Positions 56,333-64,000 of a stretch of DNA of 64,000 bases are shown here, one piece after another. The DNA is from Candidatus Skiveiella danica (GTDB lineage Bacteria; Pseudomonadota; Gammaproteobacteria; Burkholderiales; Burkholderiaceae_C). Below the pieces are notes generated by a model. The model was not told where the DNA came from and searched no databases. It saw nothing but the letters and a program-made list of their open reading frames with translations. Where the stretch lies: assembly GCA_016721925.1 (NCBI GenBank), contig JADKHE010000011.1, positions 186,001 through 250,000 on the forward strand. Direction: 5' to 3'. The first letter of the stretch is position 1. Each line of letters begins with the position of its first letter. Position numbers and translations under genes: made by a program.

Positions 56333-57535
56333 TCAGGGTTGGGCCAGCCAGCGCTGGGCGAGTCGGACGAAATAGCTGGCGCCAACGGGAATGATGGCGT
56401 CGTTGAAGTCAAACGAGGTGTTGTGGATGATGCACGGCCCCGGCCCGTGGTCCGGCAGGCGGTGCGCGCCGTCGCCATTGCCGATGAAGGCGTAGCAGCC
56501 CGGGCGCACGCGCAGCATGTGGGCAAAGTCCTCGGCGCCCATCACGGCGGGGAAGGCGTCGTCCACCGCCGCATCGCCCACCACCTCGCGCATCACGCTG
56601 GCGGCAAAGCGGGCCTCGGCCGCGTGGTTCACCACCGGCGGCGAGGCGCGGCGGAAGAAGATGTCGGCGCTGCACCCGTGTGCGGCCGCAATGCCGTCCG
56701 CCAGGCGGCGCAGGCCGGCCTCGATGGCGTCGGTGGCGCTCTCGGAGAAGGTGCGCACCGTGCCGCCCACCCACGCTTGGTCGGGGATGACGTTGGGGGC
56801 GTCCGAGCCCTGGATCTGCGTGACGGCCAGCAGCGCGCGTTGATTGGAGTCGATCACGCGCGGCACCAGCGCCTGCAGCTGCTGGCCCAGGTCGATCACC
56901 GCGCCCACCGGGTCCAGCCCGGTGTGGGGCAGCGAGGCGTGCGTGCCGCGCCCCACCATGGTCACGCGCCAGGTGTTGCTCGACGCCATCAGCGCGCTCT
57001 CATTCAGCGCAAAGTCACCCGGCTTGCCCTTGTCGCCCAGCGCGAAGTTGTGCAGCGCAAACACCGCCTGACAGGGAAAGCGGTCGAACAGGCCGTCCTG
57101 GATCATCTTCAGCGCGCCGGCCTTGCCCATCTCCTCGGCCGGCTGGAAGATGAAGTTCACCGTGCCGCTGAAGTCACGGGTTTGCGACAGGTGCCAGGCC
57201 GCCGCCAGCAGCATGGTGGTGTGGCCGTCGTGGCCGCAGGCGTGCATGCGCCCGTCGTGGGTGGAGCGGTGGGCGAAATGGTTTTCCTCCTGCAGCGGCA
57301 GCGCGTCCAGGTCGGCACGCAGGCCGATGGTCCTTGGCCCGTCGCCACACTTCAGCACACCCACCACACCCGTGCCGGCCACACCGGTGTGCACCTCGAT
57401 GCCCCACTCGCGCAGCAGGCCCGCCACGATCTCGGACGTGCGGTGTTCTTCAAAGCCCAGCTCGGGGTGCGCATGGATGTCGCGGCGCAGGCGCACGAAG
57501 CGCGACACATCGGCAAAACTATCAACCAGGTTCAT
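56333..57535 (-). CDS. M20-family amidohydrolase (hippurate hydrolase-like), module 2
   Basis: A 400-residue M20D metallo-amidohydrolase. Motifs: LRRDIHAHPELGFEE, LRADLDALP, metal-binding MHACGHDGHTTMLL, FQPAEEMG, and HNTSFDFNDA near the C terminus. It is homologous to the module 1 enzyme but the two are clearly different sequences, suggesting different substrates or an old duplication. The ATG at 57535 has AGGAA upstream. It precedes the Bug protein gene and the two should be co-transcribed. No LysR gene is adjacent. Confidence 0.92.
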   Translation of the reverse strand: MNLVDSFADVSRFVRLRRDIHAHPELGFEEHRTSEIVAGLLREWGIEVHTGVAGTGVVGVLKCGDGPRTIGLRADLDALPLQEENHFAHRSTHDGRMHACGHDGHTTMLLAAAWHLSQTRDFSGTVNFIFQPAEEMGKAGALKMIQDGLFDRFPCQAVFALHNFALGDKGKPGDFALNESALMASSNTWRVTMVGRGTHASLPHTGLDPVGAVIDLGQQLQALVPRVIDSNQRALLAVTQIQGSDAPNVIPDQAWVGGTVRTFSESATDAIEAGLRRLADGIAAAHGCSADIFFRRASPPVVNHAAEARFAASVMREVVGDAAVDDAFPAVMGAEDFAHMLRVRPGCYAFIGNGDGAHRLPDHGPGPCIIHNTSFDFNDAIIPVGASYFVRLAQRWLAQP

Positions 57536-57775
57536 CGGGGGTTCCTTGCAGATCAGGTCGACGGCCGGTGGGCATCGGTGCGTGGCTCAGCGCCATTCTG
57601 ACAAGAAAAGTTCCACCGGCCGACGCCAGGGTGACGCGCCTGAATTGCCGCCGAGCCCGCCCGCTGTTGGGCATCAGCGGCTAGAAGCGGTGCCGCTCAC
57701 CCCATCGCCAGTTTGAACTCGGTCACGAAGCCAGGTTCGAAGGCTTCATTGTTCGAAATGCCTTGCCTTCGGCCC

Positions 57776-59038
57776 TCAATCGAGCTTGAGCAACGCATCG
57801 TGGGCACCGGTTGCCAGTTCGACGTCGATCAGGGTTGCGAGCCGGCGCAGCGCCGACTCGCAACCGCCCGAGATCCGGGTCGCCGCCTTCCGCTCCGGCG
57901 CCCACACATTGATGAAGTAGTCGTCAGCAAAAGGGCTGCCGTCGCCATAGGCACCGGCTTCCAGCACACAGGCGCCGAACTGCATCTTGAACGCGGGGGC
58001 ACGCAGGTCCTTGTCGGCCACCAGACGCACGCCGGACTCGGCCGTCGCCAGGCGGCGCAGCACCGGCAAAAAGCGCCCATCCATGCGCGGCACGCGCAGC
58101 CCGGTGACCTCGCCGTCGCGTTCCACGATCAGCCGTACCCGCCATGGCCACGGCGTGAACCGCTCGCGTGGCACCAGGCGCTCGCGGCCGTCGGCGGCGC
58201 GTTGCCAGCTGAGGTGGTGGTCGATCCAGGCCGCGTCGATATCGTCGGACTCGGCGAAGCGAAAACGCCGGCGGTCCAGGCGCAACTCCACCGCCGTGCC
58301 GCGCGCCATGTCTACCACCAGCAGGCCGTGGGCGTCGCGTTGGTCCGGGCTCGAATAGTCGACGCCAGCAGCCGCCAGAACAAACTGAGACCGCCCCGGT
58401 GAAAACGCCCGCACGTGATCGCCGGCCCGCGGCAAGCTGGTGTCCGGCTTGCCGGGTGGCGTCGGCACCCAGGGTTCAATGGGATAGGCCTTCAGCGTAT
58501 CCACATCGAGCACCGTGCGCGAGCCCAGGCGCAGCCAACGCCCGCCTTCAAGCCGGGTGCCGGCCTGCAGGTCGGTGACGAGTTCAAAGCCGTAGATCTC
58601 TGACGGCCCCGGTTGGCCACCGCGGGCATCGAGCCATTGCGTCTCGGCCAGCGAGGCGCTTTCGCTGCGCAAGGTTTGCAACTGCAGCCGCCCGCTGGCG
58701 TCTTCGCTCGCCAACACAAACCCTTGGGTCACCAGCAGCAGCGCGGGACGGGGTGCGCCCGACAGGCGCAGCACGTGCCAGAAACCGCGCTGGCCGCCCT
58801 CGGTGACCACCGGCTGGCCCCGCCAGCGCAGCTGGAACTCGCTCAACGGCTTCGTTGCAAAGGGGTTGCCTCCCTGGTTGGGAAACGTGCCCGTGGGTAC
58901 CGTCCGCACACCCGCTTCGATTTCAAACGGCCCATGCCTGACCACTCCCCGCGCCGGCTCGGCTCCGCCGGCAGCGGGCGCAGTGAACGCGGCGGCCAGG
59001 GCCAACAAGGTGCCAGCAAGGCGAATGGCAACGTTCAT
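57776..59038 (-). CDS. Hypothetical exported protein
   Basis: A 420-residue protein with a signal peptide (MNVAIRLAGTLLALAAAFTAPAAGGAEP). The mature part is beta-rich and has no recognised motif; it contains several tracts such as HGPFEIEAGVRTVPTGTFPN, FGACVLEAGAYGDGSPFADDYF and RISGGCESALRRL. Cysteines at CVLE and CESA could form a disulfide in the periplasm. I choose the ATG at 59038, at the signal peptide; the frame is open further upstream. It is on the same strand as the frameshifted exported-protein gene upstream. The 240 bases before the M20 gene start contain nothing I recognise. Confidence 0.65.
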   Translation of the reverse strand: MNVAIRLAGTLLALAAAFTAPAAGGAEPARGVVRHGPFEIEAGVRTVPTGTFPNQGGNPFATKPLSEFQLRWRGQPVVTEGGQRGFWHVLRLSGAPRPALLLVTQGFVLASEDASGRLQLQTLRSESASLAETQWLDARGGQPGPSEIYGFELVTDLQAGTRLEGGRWLRLGSRTVLDVDTLKAYPIEPWVPTPPGKPDTSLPRAGDHVRAFSPGRSQFVLAAAGVDYSSPDQRDAHGLLVVDMARGTAVELRLDRRRFRFAESDDIDAAWIDHHLSWQRAADGRERLVPRERFTPWPWRVRLIVERDGEVTGLRVPRMDGRFLPVLRRLATAESGVRLVADKDLRAPAFKMQFGACVLEAGAYGDGSPFADDYFINVWAPERKAATRISGGCESALRRLATLIDVELATGAHDALLKLD

Positions 59039-59281
59039 TGTTCGTGCGCGGCCGAAGGTCGATCGGGGCATTGTGATCGAAAGCGTGGGGTGTCGGATGC
59101 CACGCTGATGCGGCGGATCCGGTCTTGCGGGCGTCATACAGGAAGCAGGCGTCATCGGGCACGCGGGGAACGTTGCAGGCCTGGCGCGACAGGCGACCGC
59201 CAGTTGCTCGTTCATGCGGTTCAAGGTCCCGTCTTGGCAGATTGTTCGTTCAACCGGCGTCGCCGCCTTTCCGCAGAGCGC

Positions 59282-60180
59282 TCAGCGCTGAAGGTCCTGT
59301 CGGATCAGCTGCAGCAGCGTGACGCCGTCGCCGTAGTCGATGTCGGTGATGCGCCAGCCGTCCTTGTCGTGGCGTTGCAGTCGATACACCAGCCGGTGCC
59401 GGCGACCCCCTCCGATGTCGACATGGACCACCTGCGTGGCCCGCGCGCCGCGCCGCTCGAGCAGGCCGAGTTCCAGGGACTGCGGGGGTTCCTGCGTATT
59501 GGTGAACGGATCGCCGTTCAGGTGGGGCGCTTCGTCCTGACGCACCGGTTGGGCAAACCAGCGTGTGAACGCACGTTGCAGCGACGGCGCCAGCCATGCC
59601 CGCAAGCGCACCACCTGCTCCTGATCGAAAGCGCCCTGCGCGGGCAGATGCTGCAACAGCAGCTCGCGCACCGGTGCCTGGGCATCGGCGCCGGCGGGTT
59701 GGCTTCGCAGCACCAGCACCCGTCCGTCAAGCGCGGTCAACAGCCCCTCGGGCGCGGCCCGATGCAAGTCAAAACTGCCGTTGACGCAGTCCAGCCGCAG
59801 GGTGGCCGTCTGCGGGCCCGCCAGGCCCAGCGCAGCGGCCTTTGCTGGGCGCGTATCGCATCGTCGGCCTGCCGGGCACCCTGAAAAAGTCCTTGCGCCG
59901 GCACCAGCAGGATCGTCTGACGCGCCGGCAGGCAATCCAGCGGCTGGGGCCCGCGCAGCCCGCGCGCGTCCAGCCGCCATTGCGTGCCCGCCGGCCAAGG
60001 CGGCGCAGCCACGCCGGTGCCGGCTTCAAGCGGCTGGCTCTCCATCAGCGTCAGGGTGGCCCCCCACGCGGCAGGCAAGGCGGCAAGGGCCAGCACCAAT
60101 GCGCCCAAGCGCTGGGTCAGTCGCTGCGCGGCTGTAGAGCCACAAGGGTCGCGCAGGGTGGGAGAGAAATAACGGAACAT
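59282..60180 (-). pseudogene. Hypothetical exported protein, frameshifted
   Basis: An exported protein of ~299 residues if repaired. The start ATG at 60180 (MFRYFSPTLRD) has an AAGGAG site 9 bases upstream, then a signal peptide (LGALVLALAALPAAWG). After about residue 108 (ARQADDAIR) the frame breaks near 59850, and the second frame continues PAKAAALGLAGPQTATLRLD to the end with HDKDGWRITDIDYGDGVTL. The C-terminal part vaguely resembles DUF3828-type periplasmic domains. Joining the two frames gives a protein of sensible composition throughout, which supports one broken gene over two separate ones. Function unknown. Confidence 0.6.
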
Positions 60181-60214
60181 GCTTGGCAACTCCTTCGGCA
60201 GCGTCGCGGTGGCC

Positions 60215-60493
60215 TTAGCCCAATGCCAATCGGCCGGCCACCATCACCAACTGAAACGCCAGCACAGCCAGCAGCACAGCGCCAAAGCCGGCCAGCCAGC
60301 GGCCCTGCACCTCGCCCAGGCGGTAGGCCCAGTACAGCACACCCGAGCCGGCCACGGCGGCAACCAGCAGCACCCCTTTGGCCGCCAGCGCGCTTGCGCC
60401 GCCCAGACTCAATCCGCCAAAGACACTGCTCACGAAGAAGTAGCCGCCGAGCGCCGCGGCCGTGCCAAATAGCACATAGAAAGGAATCTTCAC
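60215..60493 (-). CDS. Small hypothetical membrane protein
   Basis: A 92-residue protein with three predicted membrane helices (FYVLFGTAAALGGYFFVSSVF, GVLLVAAVAGSGVLYWAY, FGAVLLAVLAFQLVMV). It lies 4 bases after a second small membrane-protein gene on the same strand and looks paralogous: both have a glycine-rich first loop, VxxAGxxGxGxLYxAxR-type helix 2 and an R/Q-rich short linker. No family recognised. Confidence 0.6.
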   Translation of the reverse strand: MKIPFYVLFGTAAALGGYFFVSSVFGGLSLGGASALAAKGVLLVAAVAGSGVLYWAYRLGEVQGRWLAGFGAVLLAVLAFQLVMVAGRLALG

Positions 60494-60497
60494 CGGG

Positions 60498-60797
60498 CTA
60501 CTGCCAATGGACCTTGCCGAACACCAGCAGCCCGAAAATCATCAAAGTGCCCGCGGTCGCCAGCGCGGCCAACGCCAGGGCCAGCCCCGTCAGCCACCGG
60601 TGCTGCCGATGGCCGAAGCGGACCGCCAGGTACAACAGCCCATACCCCGCAGCGCCCGCCACCACGATGACCGCCGACTCCCGCAGGCCACTGCCGTCCA
60701 GACGCGGACCGAACAGGCTGGCAAGGAAAAAAAACGTGAGGACCAGCCCCGAAACGACCGTGCCGGCGTAATAGGCTGCCTTGGCAAGAAACTCCAT
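60498..60797 (-). CDS. Small hypothetical membrane protein (paralogue of the next gene)
   Basis: A 99-residue protein with three predicted membrane helices (GTVVSGLVLTFFFLASLFG, SAVIVVAGAAGYGLLYLAV, LTGLALALAALATAGTLMIF). The ATG at 60797 has an ideal GGAGG site 8 bases before it. It resembles the 92-residue protein just downstream in helix order and loop composition. The pair and the next gene upstream form a run of small membrane proteins of unknown role. Confidence 0.65.
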   Translation of the reverse strand: MEFLAKAAYYAGTVVSGLVLTFFFLASLFGPRLDGSGLRESAVIVVAGAAGYGLLYLAVRFGHRQHRWLTGLALALAALATAGTLMIFGLLVFGKVHWQ

Positions 60798-60902
60798 GAC
60801 CGGGCCTCCCAATGAACGACGGATCATTGTGGCCGAAAGCGCGGCGTGTCGGCCAGCGCCGGCAGAAGAACGGATGAGCCACAACGGCGTGCCGAGTTGG
60901 TG

Positions 60903-61247
60903 TCAGCGCTCGCAATTGGCGCTGTCCTCCGGCGCCGATGGGGGCGCCTGCGCGGCATCCGGGCCTTGGCCCCACACCAACCTTGCCAGCAGGAAGCCGA
61001 CCGCGACGCCCGCCGCCAGCGGCATCCCCACAGCCAGCAGCGCCATCAAGCCCAGCCCGGCCAACCAGCCCAACGTGGTGCTGCCCAAGGCGCCCGACAG
61101 CACCAAGGCACCCACTGGCAGCAACACCAGGGTCAGACCCAGCAAGGCGGCTTGTCGCCGGCGCGCCGGCCCCTGCCGTTGTAGCCAGGCCCCCAGAAAC
61201 AAACCGACCAGGCCAAGCAGCGAAACCAGAATCAGCGTGTCATTCAT
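60903..61247 (-). CDS. Small hypothetical membrane protein
   Basis: A 114-residue protein with three hydrophobic segments (LILVSLLGLVGLFLGAWL, AALLGLTLVLLPVGALVL, LAGLGLMALLAVGMPLAAG) and a soluble C-terminal tail (APPSAPEDSANCER). It is 105 bases upstream of the paralogous pair on the same strand. No family recognised; the start ATG at 61247 is the best fit but without a strong ribosome-binding site. Confidence 0.6.
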   Translation of the reverse strand: MNDTLILVSLLGLVGLFLGAWLQRQGPARRRQAALLGLTLVLLPVGALVLSGALGSTTLGWLAGLGLMALLAVGMPLAAGVAVGFLLARLVWGQGPDAAQAPPSAPEDSANCER

Positions 61248-61384
61248 CGCGGCGCTCCGTGACGACAGAACTTTCGTTGCTACCGGGGGAATCGCCACGT
61301 TGCCCCCGACCCGATTCATCCCAGGGCATTCTCCCATGACGATGGCCATCGCGCACCGGCATCCAGGCGCCTGTGCACACTTCC

Positions 61385-61432
61385 AAAACAATAGCGATTT
61401 GTGGCCGTCTGGCGCTGGGAGCAGGGGGTTTT
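61385..61432 (+). repeat. Dispersed repeat, copy G
   Basis: AATAGC, a 16-base spacer with TGGCC at positions 7-11, then GCGCTGGGAGC. It lies between the small membrane-protein gene and the acylphosphatase gene, just after the acylphosphatase stop codon. The 16-base spacing is kept, though the spacer is GC-rich. Confidence 0.6.
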
Positions 61433-61471
61433 GACCCTGAAAACAGGCCCCTGGAGGTCCGCCGAAGGCCG

Positions 61472-61771
61472 CTAAGCCGTCTGGCGCTGCTCAAAGCCGG
61501 CCAGTGCGGCCTCAGCCTGCGTGGCCGTGACCTGCACCCCATCCACCCGCGCCAGCTCGGGCCCGCGCTGCGCCCAGTCGATCAGCGCCTGCACCGCCGG
61601 CGCCGGGCCTTGCGCGAGCGCCTCCACGCTGCCGTCGAGTCGGTTGCGCACCCAGCCCACCACGCCGAGTGCGCGCGCCTGCCGCGCCAGGCTCCAGCGG
61701 TACCCCACGCCCTGCACGCGGCCGGTGATGCGCAGGTGGCGGGTGAGGGTGGGCGGGGGCGGGGTGGACAT
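61472..61771 (-). CDS. acyP: Acylphosphatase
   Basis: A 99-residue enzyme that hydrolyses acyl phosphates. The signature GRVQGVGYRW supplies the phosphate-binding loop with its catalytic Arg, and GWVRNRLDGSVEA supplies the catalytic Asn. The start is the ATG at 61771. It lies 42 bases after the fic gene on the same strand and may be co-transcribed. Confidence 0.92.
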   Translation of the reverse strand: MSTPPPPTLTRHLRITGRVQGVGYRWSLARQARALGVVGWVRNRLDGSVEALAQGPAPAVQALIDWAQRGPELARVDGVQVTATQAEAALAGFEQRQTA

Positions 61772-61813
61772 GGGCGCATCGTAAACGTGCAGGCCATCGG
61801 GATCGGCCACGGC

Positions 61814-62977
61814 TTACGACTTGGGCACCGCAGCCAATGCCGGTGGCACAAAGCCCTGGTCCGTCAGGGCTTTCACCACGCCGCGCAACAGCGTGTTGTG
61901 CGTGAAGCCCAGCGTGTATTGGCGCGCACCTTCGCGAATGGGCTGCAGCATGCCGCTTTCGACCAGCTTTCGGATCTGATAGGTGCGCTGCCCGGCATTG
62001 AGGCCAGGCATGGCCCGTTCCAGATCGCCGGCCTTCACCAAGCCCGCACGAATGGTGGTTTGCAGCACGGCCTCTTCCTGCGGGGTGATGAGCTGGCGCT
62101 CCCGCGCATGGGCCACTGCGGGGAGCAACACGGCGTTTTGCAGGTGGGCGTAATCGGCCAGGCGGCTGACCTTTTCCAGTTCGTCGCGAATGCCGCTGAG
62201 CACATAGGTGCACCAATTCTCAAGCTCGGCCGGTTCACCGGCATCGGCGGCAGACAGCATGGCGTAGTAGCGGTTGCGGTCGGCGCAGAACACGGCGGCC
62301 GGGTTCAACAGACGGCCCGCCGAGCTGACCTGGAAGCCGTACTTGATCAGCATGGCGTAGGTCAGCAGGCGAACCACCCGCCCGTTGCCGTTGCTGAAGG
62401 GGTGCACCCAGGCAAAGCGGTGGTGCGCCAACGCCACCTTCATCAGGTCGTATTTGGGGGGGTCGGGCTGGTTGATGAACGCCACCAGCTCCGCCATGTA
62501 GCCCGGCACCTGAACCGGGTCGGGCGGCAGGTGCTCGGCCTGGGCGATGCGCACCGGCCCCGTGCGGTAGCTGCCCGGGGTACGGTCGCCCTCGCGTTGC
62601 AGACCGTCCACCGCGGTGGCGTGCAGACCCCGCAGCAGGTGCTCACTCAAGGGAGAGCCGGGCTCCACGGCCGATTCGACCTGGCGCATGGCGGCCTCGA
62701 TGTTGTCGATCTCGCGCAAGGCCTCGGTGCTGGGGGCGGCAGGGGTCACCCTGGCCTCCACGTAGTCGGCCAGCGTGGTGTGGTTGCCTTCGATGCGGGC
62801 CGACGCCAGGCTCTCCAGCAGGTGGAAAACCTCTTTGAGCTGCATAAAGACAGGGGGTGGCGTGCTGCCCCGGATTTCAAGCCGGCGCAAATGCTCCAGG
62901 TCGGTGAGCACGTCCAGCAACGGCGAGTCGAACCGCGGGTTCAACAGCTGCTGATCGTGGTGCAGAAACTGAGGCAT
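61814..62977 (-). CDS. Fic-family protein (AMPylase-like)
   Basis: A 387-residue Fic protein that may attach AMP or a related group to target proteins. The active-site motif HPFSNGNGRVVR is intact, with the catalytic His. The N-terminal stretch SARIEGN matches the (S/T)xxxE(G/N) autoinhibitory helix, so this looks like a class II self-inhibited Fic. A C-terminal winged-helix-like region (~300-387, QTTIRAGLVKAGDLERAM and on) could bind DNA. The gene start at 62977 lies next to an AT-rich region with repeated GATATCTT motifs, probably its operator. Target unknown. Confidence 0.88.
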   Translation of the reverse strand: MPQFLHHDQQLLNPRFDSPLLDVLTDLEHLRRLEIRGSTPPPVFMQLKEVFHLLESLASARIEGNHTTLADYVEARVTPAAPSTEALREIDNIEAAMRQVESAVEPGSPLSEHLLRGLHATAVDGLQREGDRTPGSYRTGPVRIAQAEHLPPDPVQVPGYMAELVAFINQPDPPKYDLMKVALAHHRFAWVHPFSNGNGRVVRLLTYAMLIKYGFQVSSAGRLLNPAAVFCADRNRYYAMLSAADAGEPAELENWCTYVLSGIRDELEKVSRLADYAHLQNAVLLPAVAHARERQLITPQEEAVLQTTIRAGLVKAGDLERAMPGLNAGQRTYQIRKLVESGMLQPIREGARQYTLGFTHNTLLRGVVKALTDQGFVPPALAAVPKS

Positions 62978-62985
62978 GCTGATTG

Positions 62986-63105
62986 GATATCTTGAATGGT
63001 TCGTGGATGATATCTTTAAACAATGATAAAAAATCCTTTTTTTACAACGACTTGCCGCCATTGAACATGATGAACAACTTGAAAGATCTCGCTTGATATC
63101 TTGAA
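62986..63105. promoter_or_regulatory. Three GATATCTT-type motifs upstream of fic, candidate operators
   Basis: GATATCTTGAA at 62986-62996, GATATCTTT at 63009-63017 and GATATCTTGAA at 63095-63105 lie in an AT-rich 130-base stretch before the fic gene. Repetition of an 8-11 base motif three times in a gene-free region is unlikely by chance and suggests binding of a regulator, perhaps the C-terminal winged-helix part of the Fic protein itself. The remaining intergenic sequence to 63327 holds only copy H. Confidence 0.5.
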
Positions 63106-63202
63106 GTGCCCATTTGACGCAAATGGAAAGGTCGTGCCAAAACGGCGTGCAGGCCATGCTGCAATAGCCGGCACTCACGACCAGACTTCATCCCCCAATC
63201 AG

Positions 63203-63263
63203 TTTCAAAACCATAGCGTTATATGACCATTTCACGCTGGGGTGAGGCGGTTTCGGTTCATAT
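63203..63263 (+). repeat. Dispersed repeat, copy H
   Basis: CATAGC, a 16-base spacer with TGACC at positions 7-11, then ACGCTGGGGTG, with GGTTCATAT on the right able to pair with ATATGACC on the left. It lies in the divergent gap between fic and the HIT gene, so at least this copy is not a 3'-end element. Confidence 0.68.
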
Positions 63264-63327
63264 TCTTCACCTGACAAGCCCCGCACGGCCCGCGCCGGGC
63301 CCGGTCGATCTTGATTAAGCTCATCCC

Positions 63328-63708
63328 ATGCCAACCAAGCCCTGCCCCTTCTGCCACCTGGGCCCCGAGCGCATCGCCGGCAGCAACGCCACGGGCCTGA
63401 TCGTGCGCGATGCCTACCCCGTGACGCCCGGGCACACGCTCATCATCCCGCGCCGGCACGTGGGCAGCTTCTTCGACCTCACCCCCGAGGAGCGCACCGG
63501 CCTGCTGGCCCTGCTGGACGAAGCCCGCGCCAGCCTGGAGCGCAGCCACCAGCCCCAGGGCTACAACATCGGCATCAACGACGGCCCCGCGGCCGGCCAG
63601 ACCGTGCCGCACCTGCACATCCACCTGATCCCGCGCTACGCGGGCGATGCGGAAGACCCGCGGGGCGGGGTGCGGTGGGTGATGCCGGGGAAGGCGCGGT
63701 ATTGGTGA
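63328..63708 (+). CDS. HIT-family protein
   Basis: A 126-residue histidine-triad protein, a nucleotide hydrolase or transferase. The triad PHLHIHLIPRY is present, with N-terminal CPFCHL supplying a probable zinc pair. TPGHTLIIPRRHV is the usual strand before it. Small soluble protein. It is transcribed alone, divergent from fic, and is followed by the start of another gene. Substrate unknown. Confidence 0.9.
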   Translation: MPTKPCPFCHLGPERIAGSNATGLIVRDAYPVTPGHTLIIPRRHVGSFFDLTPEERTGLLALLDEARASLERSHQPQGYNIGINDGPAAGQTVPHLHIHLIPRYAGDAEDPRGGVRWVMPGKARYW

Positions 63709-63781
63709 TCGTGACCCGATCGATCACGGTGCAAAATAGAAACAGCCTGAGGCAAACCACATTACCTGCGAATTCAAATAA

Positions 63782-64000
63782 ATGAAGTATTGGTGGGTGA
63801 ATCAGAACCAAACCTACCGCCACGAGGTGCCGGGTGGTTACCTCTGGTCGCCAAAGACAAAATCCAATGGCAGCCTGAATCCGTTTTACGAGTTCATGCG
63901 GGAGGTTTCGCCCGGAGACGTGATCTTTTCGTTCTGCGACACCTACATTCGCGCGATCGGCATTGCGCAATCGCCCGCCTATGAAGCACCTAAACCCATG
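63782..64000 (+). CDS. Start of an EVE-domain-like protein, cut by the window end
   Basis: The first 73 codons of an open frame that runs off the end of the window. It begins MKYWWVNQNQTYRHEVPGGY and continues with FYEFMREVSPGDVIFSFCDT and IGIAQSPAYEAPKPM. This resembles the N-terminal EVE/PUA-type module of proteins that often carry an HNH or other nuclease domain further on and act as modification-dependent restriction factors. The C-terminal part is not visible, so a nuclease cannot be confirmed. The preceding 73 bases are AT-rich (AAAATAGAAACAG) and may hold its promoter. Confidence 0.6.
   Translation, partial: MKYWWVNQNQTYRHEVPGGYLWSPKTKSNGSLNPFYEFMREVSPGDVIFSFCDTYIRAIGIAQSPAYEAPKPM

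Noticed and set aside
63790..63984. A 64-codon open frame starting at 63790
   Set aside because: It is out of frame with the EVE-like coding sequence that begins at 63782 and shows no similarity to anything I recognise.

Overview
The window looks like chromosomal DNA from a high-GC betaproteobacterium of the order Burkholderiales, most likely family Comamonadaceae. The grounds are gene content and order: rpmH-rnpA-yidD-yidC-mnmE running divergently from dnaA-dnaN-gyrB, a methionine synthase split into two genes with an SAH riboswitch, the torF-glnK-amtB ammonium operon next to comM, glcEF, proQ, GTP-dependent PEP carboxykinase and several Bug-type (TctC) binding proteins. Genus and species cannot be assigned from what is visible. 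No rRNA, tRNA, insertion sequence or CRISPR array was recognised.

Layout. 0-3 kb: two tandem paralogous proteins with receiver-like ends, then a glutathione peroxidase. 3-11 kb: a ProQ/FinO RNA chaperone, glycolate oxidase subunits glcE-glcF, and torF-glnK-amtB behind a sigma-54 promoter with NtrC-type sites, divergent from comM. 11-20 kb: a 7TM-DISM protein with a degenerate GGDEF domain, the two metH genes, and recQ. 20-29 kb: a VapBC-type pair, a LysR/TctC/M20-hydrolase module, a double AAA+ ATPase, threonine ammonia-lyase, a PaaI-like thioesterase and a 46-residue membrane protein. 29-38 kb: a Memo-AMMECR1 fusion coupled to its radical SAM partner, pckG, a LysR-phosphoesterase pair, a fasciclin lipoprotein and a universal stress protein. 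38-43 kb: a TetR regulator, a sensor kinase, an ArgP-like regulator and an FMN reductase. 43-52.6 kb: the replication-origin neighbourhood (mnmE to gyrB). 52.7-64 kb: hipBA, a short-chain dehydrogenase, a second TctC/M20 module, exported and small membrane proteins, acylphosphatase, a Fic protein, a HIT protein, and the start of what looks like an EVE-type protein running off the end.

The most unusual feature is a family of short dispersed repeats. Ten copies share the frame ATAGC, a spacer of exactly 16 bases usually containing TGACC, then RCGCTGGGA. Eight lie between genes and two of those form terminator-like hairpins. Two lie inside the coding sequences of glcE and mnmE, in the same reading frame, so both proteins carry the pattern I-A-x-x-D-x-x-x-L-G. 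This resembles in principle the protein-coding palindromic elements of Rickettsia.

Four genes (metH2, recQ, vapC and an exported protein near 59.8 kb) carry apparent single-base frameshifts. With two of them in core genes, residual sequencing error is as likely as real gene decay. Regulation visible in the sequence includes nitrogen control of the ammonium operon, an SAH-responsive switch on metH2 that can mask its ribosome-binding site, DnaA boxes before dnaA, and repeated candidate operators before hipB and fic.
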